Positions 8,287 to 16,407 of a DNA stretch of 25,554 nucleotides are shown one piece after another. This DNA comes from CAYWHE01 sp964458125 (GTDB lineage Bacteria; Bacteroidota; Bacteroidia; AKYH767-A; OLB10), in NCBI GenBank assembly GCA_964458125.1, contig CAYWHE010000034.1, positions 1 to 25,554 on the forward strand, read 5' to 3'. Position 1 is the stretch's first letter, and each line of letters starts with the position of its first letter. The notes beneath the pieces are model-generated. The model had not been told where the DNA came from and did no database searches. It worked only from the letters and a program-made list of their open reading frames with translations. A program made the position numbers and the translations under genes.

Positions 8287-9543
8287 TCAAACCGGTCTTT
8301 CATCCGCCACCTGCAGTTCCAGGTCCACCTGGTTGATCAGCAATTGCTCAAGGGTTTCCCGTTTCCGGATCAGACGGGCCTGGCCATGATCAATCAGCAC
8401 TTCTGCCGGACGTAGACGTGCATTGTAATTATTGCTCATGGAATAGCCATAGGCGCCGGCGTTCAGGATGGCCAGTACATCACCTTCCCGTACCTCATTT
8501 AATTTACGATCCCATCCAAAGGTGTCGGTTTCACAAATATAACCCACTACGGTATAGATCCTGGGCGTTCCGGAAGGATTTGAAATATTGACGATATGAT
8601 GATAAGCATCGTAAAACATGGGCCGGATCAGGTGGTTCTGTCCGGAGTCGACACCGGCAAAAACCGTTGCCGTGGTTTGTTTGATCACATTGACCCGGAC
8701 CAGCAATAAACCGCTCTCGCTGACAATGAACTTGCCCGGTTCAAACCAGAGTTCCAGGTTACGGCCATATTCCCTGCAAAAAGCCTGGAAACGTTCGGTG
8801 ATCACCTGGCCCAATTCTTCAATATCGGTGGTTACATCGCCTTCCTTATAGGAAACCTTGAACCCGCTTCCAAAATCAATAAAAGCCAGGTCCTTAAAAT
8901 GTTCTGCGGCTTCAAAAAGTAATTCCGCACCCCGGATAAAAACTCCCGGATCCAGGATATCCGATCCGGTATGCATATGCAAACCGGTGATATGCAGGTT
9001 TTCTTTTTCCACGATCCTCAGAACATGCCGGAGCTGGTAGATGGAAATTCCAAATTTGGAATCGATATGGCCTGTCTGAATATGCACATTGCCACCCGCC
9101 ACGATATGCGGATTCAGGCGGATGCAGCAGGGCACGCTGTGTCCGTACTGGTGACCAAACTGCTCCAGGATGGAAATGTTGTCGATGTTGATCATGACCC
9201 CGGCCTCCACGGCTTCCCGGATCTCATCAAAGGAAACACAATTTGGTGTAAATAAAATATCCTCCGGCCTGAACCCGGCCAGGAGACCCAGCTTGACCTC
9301 TTCAATGGAAACAGCATCCAGACCCGAACCTTCCTTCCGCAACATTTTCAGAACATTGATATTGTTCAGGGCCTTACAGGCATATTTGATTTTAACGGTC
9401 AGGCCGCCAAAGGCATTTTTTAACCGGTAATACTGGAAAATTATTTTTTCCGCATCGTAAACATAGAGCGGAGTTCCAAACTCCGAAGCCAGGTCAGTCA
9501 ACTTGACGGAACCGATGTAATAATTGTTATCCTTTAACTTCAT
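8287..9543 (-). CDS. lysA: Diaminopimelate decarboxylase
   Basis: PLP enzyme making L-lysine from meso-diaminopimelate, the last step of lysine synthesis. The 418-residue product is a fold-type III alanine-racemase-like barrel: YACKALNN carries the PLP lysine (Lys57), HMHTGSDI (189-196) and DFGSGF (223-228) bind the cofactor phosphate, EPGKF (268-272) replaces the more common EPGR, and CETDTF (337-342) carries the substrate-binding Cys. The closing AGAYGYSMSNNYNARLRPAE block is also diagnostic. Longer in-frame starts exist up to 9645, but they lie across the end of the rRNA/tRNA methyltransferase gene; MKLKDNNYYIGSV at 9543 is the family N-terminus and sits just behind a -7 box. No other lysine gene is adjacent. 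Confidence 0.96.
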   Translation of the reverse strand: MKLKDNNYYIGSVKLTDLASEFGTPLYVYDAEKIIFQYYRLKNAFGGLTVKIKYACKALNNINVLKMLRKEGSGLDAVSIEEVKLGLLAGFRPEDILFTPNCVSFDEIREAVEAGVMINIDNISILEQFGHQYGHSVPCCIRLNPHIVAGGNVHIQTGHIDSKFGISIYQLRHVLRIVEKENLHITGLHMHTGSDILDPGVFIRGAELLFEAAEHFKDLAFIDFGSGFKVSYKEGDVTTDIEELGQVITERFQAFCREYGRNLELWFEPGKFIVSESGLLLVRVNVIKQTTATVFAGVDSGQNHLIRPMFYDAYHHIVNISNPSGTPRIYTVVGYICETDTFGWDRKLNEVREGDVLAILNAGAYGYSMSNNYNARLRPAEVLIDHGQARLIRKRETLEQLLINQVDLELQVADERPV

Positions 9544-9563
9544 GATCGGGTTTACATAGGCCG

Positions 9564-9597
9564 CAAAAATACGGGCATTTTCAATTACCGGGATCAA
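9564..9597 (-). promoter_or_regulatory. Candidate lysA promoter inside the 3' end of the methyltransferase gene
   Basis: Minus-strand TTG (9597-9595) and TATTTTTG (9571-9564) are separated by 23 nt, the upper end of the spacing known for Bacteroidetes TTG / TAnnTTTG promoters. Transcription would begin near 9557, about 14 nt before the chosen lysA ATG. The -33 element overlaps the last codon and stop of the upstream gene (9594-9596). Confidence 0.45.
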
Positions 9598-10127
9598 TTT
9601 TTTTTGCATTTTGCAAAGAGATCCCAGATAACGATTCCTGCACAAACGGCAATGTTGAGTGAATGCTTGCTACCGAATTGAGGTATTTCGATGGCGGCAT
9701 CGCAGTGCTGAAGCAGCGAGGCCTCCACACCGTTCACCTCATGCCCGAAAATCAAAACCGTTTTGGTTTGGGGAACTGGACTGAAGTCTGATAAGGAAAT
9801 GCTCGAGTCTGTTTGCTCCACGGCAACGATCTGACACCCGGAACGTTTCAGGTTCAGGATGGCCACTTCAGCCCGAGCCGTGTATTCCCAGTGTACGGTT
9901 TCCGTGGCTCCCAGTGCGGTTTTCAGGATGTCCTTATGCGGCGGAACGGCGGTGATACCGCACAATATAATTTTCTCCACCAGGAAAGCATCTGCTGTCC
10001 GGAAAACAGATCCCACGTTGAGCGCACTCCTGATGTTATCGAGCACAACGATCAGCGGGGCCTTCACGGCGCCACGGAAGTCATCTGCCGGAAGCCTGTT
10101 CAGGGCCGAAGGTTGAAGTTTTTGCAT
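9594..10127 (-). CDS. SpoU/TrmH-family RNA 2'-O-methyltransferase
   Basis: SAM-dependent ribose methyltransferase of the SPOUT knot superfamily, acting on tRNA or rRNA. The 177-residue length fits the stand-alone catalytic domain without a substrate-binding extension. All three SpoU motifs are visible: motif 1 NIRSALNVGSVFRTAD (residues 31-46, with the essential Asn and Arg), motif 2 FGHEVNG (127-133) and motif 3 IPQFGSKHSLNIAVCAG (148-164). The exact nucleotide target cannot be named from the sequence; TrmH (tRNA Gm18) and TrmL-like roles are both possible. lysA follows 50 bp downstream on the same strand but appears to have its own promoter. The gene is divergent from mutS, with 79 bp between the starts. 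Confidence 0.92.
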   Translation of the reverse strand: MQKLQPSALNRLPADDFRGAVKAPLIVVLDNIRSALNVGSVFRTADAFLVEKIILCGITAVPPHKDILKTALGATETVHWEYTARAEVAILNLKRSGCQIVAVEQTDSSISLSDFSPVPQTKTVLIFGHEVNGVEASLLQHCDAAIEIPQFGSKHSLNIAVCAGIVIWDLFAKCKKN

Positions 10128-10159
10128 AAATGTTTTTCAACAGGTGGCGGGTTGGCCTG

Positions 10160-10187
10160 TTGATTCAGGTAAAAATAAGTTTCTTTG
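10160..10187 (+). promoter_or_regulatory. Candidate mutS promoter
   Basis: TTG (10160-10162), a 17-nt spacer and TTTCTTTG (10180-10187, one mismatch to TAnnTTTG). The predicted transcript start near 10194 lies downstream of the GTG at 10144 and upstream of the TTG at 10207, which favours the latter as the mutS start. Confidence 0.42.
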
Positions 10188-10206
10188 CAAAGGAAAAGAA
10201 ACAGCC

Positions 10207-12822
10207 TTGAAAACCAAAACGCCAGCCGCCCCTTCCGAAACTCCCCTGATGAAACAGTATCATTCCATCAAGGCCAAATACCCGGATGCCTTATTATTAT
10301 TCAGGGTGGGTGATTTTTATGAAACGTTTAATGAGGATGCCGTTAAAACAGCAGCCATCCTCGGCATCGTTTTAACCAAGCGTGCCAATGGAGCTGCAGC
10401 GACCATGGACCTGGCCGGTTTTCCCTATCATGCCCTGGATACCTATCTTCCCAAACTGGTGCGTGCCGGCCAACGGGTGGCCATCTGCGACCAGCTGGAA
10501 GATCCGAAAACCACCAAGACCATTGTCAAAAGAGGAGTCACGGAACTGGTTACACCCGGAGTCACGTTCAGCGATAAAATCCTGGATCATACGGTCAATA
10601 ATTTTTTATGCGCCCTCCATCAGTCCGGAACACATTTCGGGATTGCTTTTGCAGATGTGAGTACGGGAGAATTTTTATGCGCTGAAGGAGATAAAAATTA
10701 CATCGACAAACTTCTGCAGGGATTTAATCCCAGCGAAGTGCTGTATGCCAGGCCCCGGAAAAAAGAAATTGAAAATCATTTCGGTAACCAGTATTACCAC
10801 TATCCGGTGGAGGACTGGGTGTTTCAAAACGATTATGCACGTGAAACCCTGCTCCGGCATTTTCAAACCACTTCGCTAAAAGGATTTGGCATTGAAGATT
10901 TGTCGCTGGCCTCCATTGCCGCAGGAGCCATTCTGCATTATCTTACCCAGACTAAACTGGAAAGTCTGAAGCACATCAGCGCAGTTTCCCGCATCGATGA
11001 AAACAGGTATGTATGGCTGGATAAATTCACCATCCGCAACCTGGAGCTGATCAGTTCCCCCCATGAAAAGGCCCGTACGCTTATCGAGGTGCTGGATAAA
11101 ACGCTTTCCCCCATGGGTGCCCGGATGCTGCGCAGGTGGATACAGTTGCCCCTGAAAGACCTGAAACCCGTGGAAGAGCGACTGGAAGCCGTACATTACT
11201 TTATTTCCCAGCCGGGCTTCGCCGGCCATGTTGCGCAATACCTGCGGCAGGCAGGCGACCTCGAACGCATTCTGTCCAAGATTGCAGTCAAACGCATCGC
11301 ACCCCGGGAAATCATCCAGCTGAAAAGGGCGCTGCAGACCATTGCACCGCTGAAGGAGAGTTGTCATGGCACGGGTAATGAAGTGCTCATGCGCCTGGCC
11401 GAACAACTTAATCCCTGCCAGCTGATGCTCCAGAAGATTTCAGCCACCCTTCTGCCCGACCCTCCCGCCCTGATCAACAAAGGCGGTGTTATTGCCAACG
11501 GGGTTTCGGATGAACTCGATGACCTGCGCATCATTGCCCATTCCGGGAAAGATTACCTCCTGCAGCTTCAGCAAAAAGAATGTGAACGGACAGGGATTTC
11601 CTCCTTAAAAATTTCATTCAACAATGTTTTCGGCTATTACCTGGAAGTTACCAATGCCAATAAGCACAAGGTTCCTCCGGAATGGACACGTAAACAAACC
11701 ATTGCCAACGGCGAACGCTACATCACTTCCGAACTGAAAGAATACGAAGAAAAAATTCTGGGTGCCGAAGAAAAAATTCTGGCCCTGGAACAGCAATTGT
11801 ATAATGACCTGGTGATCGCACTGGAAACCTATATTCAACCCATGCAGCTGAATGCCAACTGCATTGCTCGCCTGGATTGCCTGTTGTCGTTTGCGCAAAC
11901 GGCCATCGAAAACAATTATGTGCGGCCGCATCTGAATGAATCGCTGGTACTCGAAATTAAGGAGGGGCGACACCCTGTCCTTGAAAAACAAATGCCGGCA
12001 GGGGAAGATTATATTGCCAACGACATCTACCTCGACAATCAAAGCCAGCAGATCATTATTATCACAGGCCCCAATATGTCCGGTAAAAGCGCTCTGCTGC
12101 GTCAAACGGCATTAATTGTACTGATGGCCCAGACGGGCAGTTTTGTTCCGGCCAAATCAGCGGAAATCGGGTTAATTGATAAAATCTTTACGCGGGTCGG
12201 GGCTTCCGACAATATTTCAAGCGGAGAATCCACCTTCATGGTTGAGATGAATGAAACAGCCAGCATCCTGAATAATATTTCAGAGCGGAGCCTTATTTTA
12301 CTGGATGAAATCGGAAGAGGAACCAGTACCTATGACGGCATTTCCATTGCCTGGGCCATTGCTGAATTTCTGCATGAACATCCCCAATGCAGGCCAAAAA
12401 CCCTTTTTGCCACCCATTATCATGAACTGAACGAAATGGCCGCCAGCATGCCCCGGATCCGCAATTACAATGTATCCATCAAGGAACTGGATGGGCGGAT
12501 CCTGTTTATGCGTAAACTGGTACCCGGAGGAAGCGAACACAGCTTTGGAATCCATGTGGCCAAGCTGGCCGGCATGCCGGCCGCCGTTATACAAAAAGCC
12601 CGGAAAATGCTGGAAACACTGGAAGAATCCCACAGCAGCTCCTCCCTGAAACATACCGCCGCCAGGCATGCTTCCAAAGAAGCCTTCCAGCTCAGTTTTT
12701 TCAAACTTGACGATCCCCTTCTGGAACAGATCCGGGATCAGATTCTGCATACCGACATCAATTCCCTGACCCCGGTAGAAGCGCTGATGAAGCTGAATGA
12801 AATTAAAAAAATGATCCGGTAA
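10207..12822 (+). CDS. mutS: DNA mismatch repair protein MutS
   Basis: Recognises base mismatches and short loops and recruits MutL. With the start used here it is 871 residues, close to the normal size. Domain I carries the mismatch-reading Phe-x-Glu motif (GDFYETF, Phe37/Glu39); connector, lever and clamp domains follow, the clamp containing a duplicated heptad (EEKILGAEEKILALE). The C-terminal ABC-type ATPase has Walker A GPNMSGKS (about 621-628), the ES-rich signature region SSGESTFM, Walker B ILLDEIGRGTSTYDG (about 697-711) and ATHYHEL. The open frame extends to a GTG at 10144, but the family N-terminus (a short Lys-rich stretch, then ETPLMKQY) and the promoter position point to TTG at 10207, behind an AAGGAAAAG-like stretch. 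The next in-frame ATG (MKQYHSIK) would clip conserved residues. Confidence 0.95.
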   Translation: MKTKTPAAPSETPLMKQYHSIKAKYPDALLLFRVGDFYETFNEDAVKTAAILGIVLTKRANGAAATMDLAGFPYHALDTYLPKLVRAGQRVAICDQLEDPKTTKTIVKRGVTELVTPGVTFSDKILDHTVNNFLCALHQSGTHFGIAFADVSTGEFLCAEGDKNYIDKLLQGFNPSEVLYARPRKKEIENHFGNQYYHYPVEDWVFQNDYARETLLRHFQTTSLKGFGIEDLSLASIAAGAILHYLTQTKLESLKHISAVSRIDENRYVWLDKFTIRNLELISSPHEKARTLIEVLDKTLSPMGARMLRRWIQLPLKDLKPVEERLEAVHYFISQPGFAGHVAQYLRQAGDLERILSKIAVKRIAPREIIQLKRALQTIAPLKESCHGTGNEVLMRLAEQLNPCQLMLQKISATLLPDPPALINKGGVIANGVSDELDDLRIIAHSGKDYLLQLQQKECERTGISSLKISFNNVFGYYLEVTNANKHKVPPEWTRKQTIANGERYITSELKEYEEKILGAEEKILALEQQLYNDLVIALETYIQPMQLNANCIARLDCLLSFAQTAIENNYVRPHLNESLVLEIKEGRHPVLEKQMPAGEDYIANDIYLDNQSQQIIIITGPNMSGKSALLRQTALIVLMAQTGSFVPAKSAEIGLIDKIFTRVGASDNISSGESTFMVEMNETASILNNISERSLILLDEIGRGTSTYDGISIAWAIAEFLHEHPQCRPKTLFATHYHELNEMAASMPRIRNYNVSIKELDGRILFMRKLVPGGSEHSFGIHVAKLAGMPAAVIQKARKMLETLEESHSSSSLKHTAARHASKEAFQLSFFKLDDPLLEQIRDQILHTDINSLTPVEALMKLNEIKKMIR

Positions 12823-12884
12823 GCCATTCCATTTCATGAATTACCGAAGGAGACTGTAATCGGGAGGATTCCTGAAAAAATCAA

Positions 12885-12892
12885 TACCTTTG
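12885..12892 (+). promoter_or_regulatory. Candidate -7 box for ruvX
   Basis: TACCTTTG matches TAnnTTTG exactly and is followed by CA, a context often seen in this phylum. The transcript would start near 12899, almost at the ATG at 12902, so the mRNA would be nearly leaderless. This rules out the in-frame start at 12890, which lies inside the box. No clear TTG -33 element is visible. Confidence 0.42.
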
Positions 12893-12901
12893 CAGTTAAC
12901 C

Positions 12902-13333
12902 ATGGCACGAATCCTGGCCATTGATTATGGCACCAAACGAACCGGTTTGGCTGTTACCGACCCCGGGCAGTTAATTGCTACAGGTTTGGCCTCCGTACCA
13001 ACCAGTCAGCTGGAAAGCTATCTCGAACAATATTTTCAAAAAGAAGCGGTGGAGTTAATCGTAATCGGCGAACCGAAACAGATGAACAATACCGCATCTG
13101 AATCCCAAAAAAATATTACCGTTTTCACCGAGCGGCTTAAAAAACAACATGCCGAAATTCCTGTTGTGCAGTATGATGAACGGTTTACCTCCCGCATGGC
13201 CTTTCAAACCATGATAGACAACGGCTTGAAAAAAAAGGACAGGCGGAATAAATCGCTGGTGGATGTGATCAGCGCAACCATTATTTTACAGGGATTCCTG
13301 GAAAATCGCCTTCGCCGGAAAGAAAACATTTAA
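12902..13333 (+). CDS. ruvX: RuvX/YqgF family putative pre-16S rRNA nuclease / Holliday junction resolvase
   Basis: A 143-residue RNase H-fold protein, the usual size for the family, which is linked to 16S rRNA 5'-end processing and was earlier proposed to be a Holliday junction resolvase. Visible acidic-site motifs are ILAIDYGTKRTGLAV (Asp8), VIGEPKQMNN (Glu in the second strand), YDERFTS and the C-terminal SLVDVISATIIL with its Asp. The start at MARILAIDYG is the family start; an in-frame codon four residues earlier falls within the -7 box. def follows after 23 bp and aroK 5 bp after def, all on the plus strand, which suggests a ruvX-def-aroK operon combining RNA maturation, nascent protein processing and aromatic synthesis. 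Confidence 0.93.
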   Translation: MARILAIDYGTKRTGLAVTDPGQLIATGLASVPTSQLESYLEQYFQKEAVELIVIGEPKQMNNTASESQKNITVFTERLKKQHAEIPVVQYDERFTSRMAFQTMIDNGLKKKDRRNKSLVDVISATIILQGFLENRLRRKENI

Positions 13334-13356
13334 CTATCCAACAGCATTTTACCAGT

Positions 13357-13917
13357 ATGATTTTACCCATCGTTGCTTACGGTGATACCGTTCTTAGAAA
13401 GAAAGCGCAGCCTGTCAAAAAGGGCCATCCCGGTCTGGAGGAATTGATCAGCGATATGTTTGATACCATGTATGCGGCCTCCGGAGTGGGGCTGGCTGCA
13501 CCCCAGGTTGGCAAGTCCATCCGGCTGTTCGTCACGGATGCAAAGCCCTTTGAGGAGGATGAGCCGGAACTCAGCACATTCAAAAAGGTATTCATCAACC
13601 CGCTGATTTTGGATGAGGAAGGCGATCCATGGACCTTTAACGAAGGCTGCCTGAGCATACCCGGAATCCGGGAGGATGTCAACCGCTGCGCTTTTGTCCA
13701 CCTGCAGTACATGGACGAAAACTTCAACCAGCAGCAGGAAGTTTTTAAAGGTCTTGCGGCCCGGATCATCCAGCATGAATACGATCATATCGAGGGTATC
13801 CTGTTTACGGATAAATTATCACCCCTGAAAAAACAACTGATTAAGGGAAAGTTGCACGACATCAGCATTGGTAAAGTAGACGTGGATTATAAGATGAGAT
13901 TTCCGGTGAAACGCTGA
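13357..13917 (+). CDS. def: Peptide deformylase
   Basis: Metalloenzyme that removes the formyl group from the initiator methionine of new proteins. The 186-residue product has the three diagnostic motifs: GVGLAAPQ (43-50), EGCLS (96-100) and QHEYDH (139-144). Cys98, His140 and His144 are the metal ligands and Glu141 the catalytic acid/base. The insertion between motifs 1 and 2 (PFEEDEPELSTFKK) is longer than in E. coli, as is common in Bacteroidetes. The gene begins 23 bp after ruvX and ends 5 bp before aroK, so it is probably part of the same transcript. No methionyl-tRNA formyltransferase gene (fmt) is adjacent. Confidence 0.97.
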   Translation: MILPIVAYGDTVLRKKAQPVKKGHPGLEELISDMFDTMYAASGVGLAAPQVGKSIRLFVTDAKPFEEDEPELSTFKKVFINPLILDEEGDPWTFNEGCLSIPGIREDVNRCAFVHLQYMDENFNQQQEVFKGLAARIIQHEYDHIEGILFTDKLSPLKKQLIKGKLHDISIGKVDVDYKMRFPVKR

Positions 13918-13922
13918 ACCGT

Positions 13923-14447
13923 ATGCTGGTTTACCTGCTTGGATTTATGGGCAGCGGCAAAAGCACCCTCGGTGCAAAAGTTGCCCGCCGAATCGGCTAT
14001 TCTTTTCATGACCTGGATACAATCATTGAAGAAAAACAAGGCAAGAGCATCAGCAGGCTGTTTGAGGAAGCGGAGGAGAGTGGTTTCCGGGCCATTGAAA
14101 AAGAGGCCCTCCATGATACGTTCCTGCTGAAAAATACCATTATTGCCTGCGGTGGAGGAACACCCTGCTTTTTTGACAATATGGAAAAAATGAACCATAA
14201 CGGGTTGACCGTTTACCTGCGTTTATCTCCCGGAAGCCTGTTTCACCGGCTGGCCCCTCAAAAATTGCAGCGTCCCCTCATTGCTTCCATGCCCGATCTT
14301 CCCCTGATGGAATACATCATCCGGGAGTCGGAAAGCCGGGAAGTTTTTTATAGTCAGGCCGGGTTGATCATGAAAGGAGAAAATCTGAAACCGGAGGAGT
14401 TGGCCATGGAAATCCAGCGCCTGACAGGCCGAGAACCGTCTAACTGA
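13923..14447 (+). CDS. aroK: Shikimate kinase
   Basis: Phosphorylates shikimate at O3 in the chorismate pathway. In 174 residues it shows the P-loop GFMGSGKS (7-14), the DLD triplet in HDLDTIIEE that binds shikimate, the FRAIEKEAL segment with the substrate Arg, GGGTP (the family's third glycine-rich motif) and a lid-region RPLIA with its Arg. The length matches the family. It begins 5 bp after def with no clear ribosome-binding site of its own, fitting translation within an operon. Its 3' end overlaps that of the convergent phosphoribosyltransferase gene by 8 bp, so no terminator can lie between them. Confidence 0.95.
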   Translation: MLVYLLGFMGSGKSTLGAKVARRIGYSFHDLDTIIEEKQGKSISRLFEEAEESGFRAIEKEALHDTFLLKNTIIACGGGTPCFFDNMEKMNHNGLTVYLRLSPGSLFHRLAPQKLQRPLIASMPDLPLMEYIIRESESREVFYSQAGLIMKGENLKPEELAMEIQRLTGREPSN

Positions 14448-14943
14448 GAAAAACTGATTCCTTTCCTGGCGTTAAATCAACCGTGATGTGTTCCTGCAGG
14501 GTGGTGGATAAGGTCAGTCCGACAAAATCTGCAAGGATGGGATACCGTTTATGATCACGGTCCACCAGCAACACGGTTCTTATTTTCCTGATATCGGCAT
14601 CCAGAAATGCCTTTAAGCTATAGATCAGGGTCTTGCCAGAGTTCAGCACATCGTCAACCAGTATAACCACCTTGCCTTTCAGGTCTCCTGGTTTCATATT
14701 GATAATGGCCTGCTGCTCCTGTTTCGATTTATCGATCCGGATTTCAATGAGTGTGGTTTTGATGCTGCAGATGCTGTTCATGTTTTTTTCAAGCCTTTTG
14801 GCCAGCACAAAACCGCTATTGAGTATACCGGCAATAATAATTTCCCGCTCTTCAAAATTATCCTCGAAGATTTCGTAGGCTATGCGCTGTATCTTCTGCG
14901 CAATCTGATGGCCATTCAGAATCAGTGTCGGGTTCTCATCCAT
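14440..14943 (-). CDS. PyrR-like phosphoribosyltransferase
   Basis: A 167-residue type I phosphoribosyltransferase. The PRPP-binding loop is VVILVDDVLNSGKTL (92-106), with the paired acidic residues and the SGKT turn; an upstream GILNSGF (39-45) matches the pyrophosphate-binding loop. The segment VLLVDRDHKRYPILADFVG closely follows the PyrR pattern (LVDRGHRELPIRADFVG), so a PyrR-type uracil phosphoribosyltransferase or a related regulatory enzyme is the best guess. I see no PyrR-type attenuator and no pyrimidine genes here, so a regulatory role is not supported by context. It begins 27 bp after the NlpC/P60 gene on the same strand and is probably co-transcribed with it. Confidence 0.88.
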   Translation of the reverse strand: MDENPTLILNGHQIAQKIQRIAYEIFEDNFEEREIIIAGILNSGFVLAKRLEKNMNSICSIKTTLIEIRIDKSKQEQQAIINMKPGDLKGKVVILVDDVLNSGKTLIYSLKAFLDADIRKIRTVLLVDRDHKRYPILADFVGLTLSTTLQEHITVDLTPGKESVFLS

Positions 14944-14970
14944 GGTGCTGCAGGAAAGGACTGACCGCCA

Positions 14971-15513
14971 TTAAAAGGTATTCCGGACCCGGCCGCCTTT
15001 TACAAAATATTTTTTATAGTAGGGCTCATCCAGGTCACTGACGATCACTCCATTCCGGGTACTGGCATGGGCAAATTTATTGGAACCGAGGTAAATGCCC
15101 ACATGGGAAATCCTTCGTTTGTGGATTTTAAAAAACACCAGGTCCCCTTCCTTCAGCTCTTCCCTCCTGATCGGTTTGGATTGTGTAAACATCTCCGATG
15201 AACTGCCGTTCAGGGGATGCTGGAAAACCTTATTGTATAACATGGATACAAAGCCGGAACAGTCTATACCATTCATAGACTTTCCGGAATAGGTGTATGG
15301 CGTACCCAGCCAGTCCGAAACAGTTTCGTATAAATCCCTGAAAAAGATGGTATGGACTTCAAATCCCAGTACCTGGGAAAAATATCCTTTGGTATTTTCT
15401 TCGATAATGTCGCTTTCAGGCTGCCTGGCCCCGGCTGCCTCCTGGGCATGGCCTCGCTGCAGACCACCGTTAAGCAGCAACATGATAATATAAATACGGA
15501 ATATGGTCCTCAT
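14971..15513 (-). CDS. Secreted NlpC/P60-family peptidoglycan endopeptidase
   Basis: A 180-residue cysteine peptidase of the NlpC/P60 type, which cuts stem peptides in the cell wall. The N-terminus is a signal peptide (MRTIFRIYIIMLLLNGGLQR, cleavage probably near GHA-Q at residue 23) without a lipobox. The catalytic domain starts near residue 60: GIDCSGFVS gives the nucleophile Cys85, RISHVGIYLG gives catalytic His137, and FAHAS gives the third polar residue His149. It has no SH3 or LysM targeting domain, so it is a minimal single-domain enzyme, similar in outline to E. coli Spr/MepS. It is preceded by its own well-spaced promoter and followed by the PyrR-like gene. Confidence 0.93.
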   Translation of the reverse strand: MRTIFRIYIIMLLLNGGLQRGHAQEAAGARQPESDIIEENTKGYFSQVLGFEVHTIFFRDLYETVSDWLGTPYTYSGKSMNGIDCSGFVSMLYNKVFQHPLNGSSSEMFTQSKPIRREELKEGDLVFFKIHKRRISHVGIYLGSNKFAHASTRNGVIVSDLDEPYYKKYFVKGGRVRNTF

Positions 15514-15521
15514 CGTGCCTG

Positions 15522-15551
15522 CGAAAATATAAAACTTTTCAGAAATGCCAA
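15522..15551 (-). promoter_or_regulatory. Promoter of the NlpC/P60 gene
   Basis: Minus-strand TTG (15551-15549), a 19-nt spacer and TATTTTCG (15529-15522, one mismatch to TAnnTTTG). The transcript start would be near 15515, giving an almost leaderless message for the ATG at 15513. Confidence 0.48.
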
Positions 15552-15616
15552 GAATGACTTTAACGGTTCTTTTACCTTGAAATCACCCCGTTGGTTACCG
15601 GGAACTTTACGACAGC

Positions 15617-16282
15617 CTAAAAAAACGAAAAACAAAGGTATTTGATGGTCATCCCCTTTTCGGCAAACATTTTTTCATAGGTGGTCTGAATATCCATATC
15701 CCGCGGACAGGTGGCATCACGGTAAACATCCGGACAGACAGCCATCAGCCTCCCGCTCTCCTGTTTGAGTACCTCCAGGGTATATTCAAACAGGAACGCG
15801 CTGTCGGTTTTCAGGTGCAGCAATCCACCTGGTTTCAACAATTGCCTGTATTGTTTTAAAAAACCGGGGTGGGTCAGCCGTTTTCGCTCCCTCGATTCCT
15901 GCACCTGAGGATCGGGAAAGGTCAGCCAGATTTCACTGACTTCCGAGGGATTAAAAAAATATCCGATCATCTCGGCCTGTATGCGTAAAAAAGCCAGATT
16001 GGTCATTCCATTTTCATGACCTGTTTTTGCTCCTCTCCACAACCGGGCACCTTTGATATCGATGCCAACAAAATTTTTCCCGGGATAACGCAGGCCCAGG
16101 TTTACGCAATATTCTCCCCTTCCGCAGCCAATTTCCAGTACCAACTGGTGGTCATTATGAAAAACACGATCATGCCAATGCCCCTTTAACCCGCTTTCCA
16201 ATGTTTCCGGACCACGGGCTGGCTGGAAAACCCTTTCAAATTTCAATAATTCGGCCCAGCGTTTTAATTTATTTTTTCCCAT
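15617..16282 (-). CDS. trmB: tRNA (guanine-N7-)-methyltransferase
   Basis: Methylates N7 of G46 in the variable loop of tRNAs using SAM. The 221-residue protein is a Rossmann-type methyltransferase: SAM motif VLEIGCGRGEY (48-58), the acidic FVGIDIKG (71-78) binding the SAM ribose, the family's IWLTFPDPQ (118-126), HLKTDSAFLFEY, and the closing TTYEKMFAEKGM block. In place of the proteobacterial FPDPWPKKRH motif it has FPDPQVQESRERKRL, a form that I believe is standard in Bacteroidetes. The only promoter-like sequence is TACCTTTA at about 16292-16299 (minus strand, one mismatch). The gene is divergent from the glycosyltransferase gene. Confidence 0.95.
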   Translation of the reverse strand: MGKNKLKRWAELLKFERVFQPARGPETLESGLKGHWHDRVFHNDHQLVLEIGCGRGEYCVNLGLRYPGKNFVGIDIKGARLWRGAKTGHENGMTNLAFLRIQAEMIGYFFNPSEVSEIWLTFPDPQVQESRERKRLTHPGFLKQYRQLLKPGGLLHLKTDSAFLFEYTLEVLKQESGRLMAVCPDVYRDATCPRDMDIQTTYEKMFAEKGMTIKYLCFSFF

Positions 16283-16356
16283 AAAACGACTGTAAAGGTA
16301 AGAACATTATAAAAGCTGACAGTTGCCGCCAGTCCTGATAATCCCGCAGTGAAAAA

Positions 16357-16387
16357 TTGCACGGGAGGAGGAAATCAGGTAGGTTTG
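16357..16387 (+). promoter_or_regulatory. Promoter of the glycosyltransferase gene
   Basis: TTG (16357-16359), a 20-nt spacer and TAGGTTTG (16380-16387): both elements match the Bacteroidetes consensus exactly with near-ideal spacing. It is the best promoter in the window. Because the TTG here is the -33 element, it cannot also be the start codon of the downstream gene, although the reading frame is open from it. Confidence 0.6.
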
Positions 16388-16407
16388 TTTCTTTAAATGA
16401 TGGAGTA

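Noticed and set aside
10876..11406. 176-aa minus-strand frame within mutS (also 11614-12105 and 12298-12837)
   Set aside because: These are antisense shadows of conserved MutS domains; no signal, motif or promoter supports them.
11746..11782. 16-nt direct repeat (GAAGAAAAAATTCTGG at 11746 and 11767)
   Set aside because: It has a 21-nt period and encodes two heptads (EEKILGA EEKILAL) of the MutS clamp coiled coil, so it is coding structure and not a mobile-element repeat.
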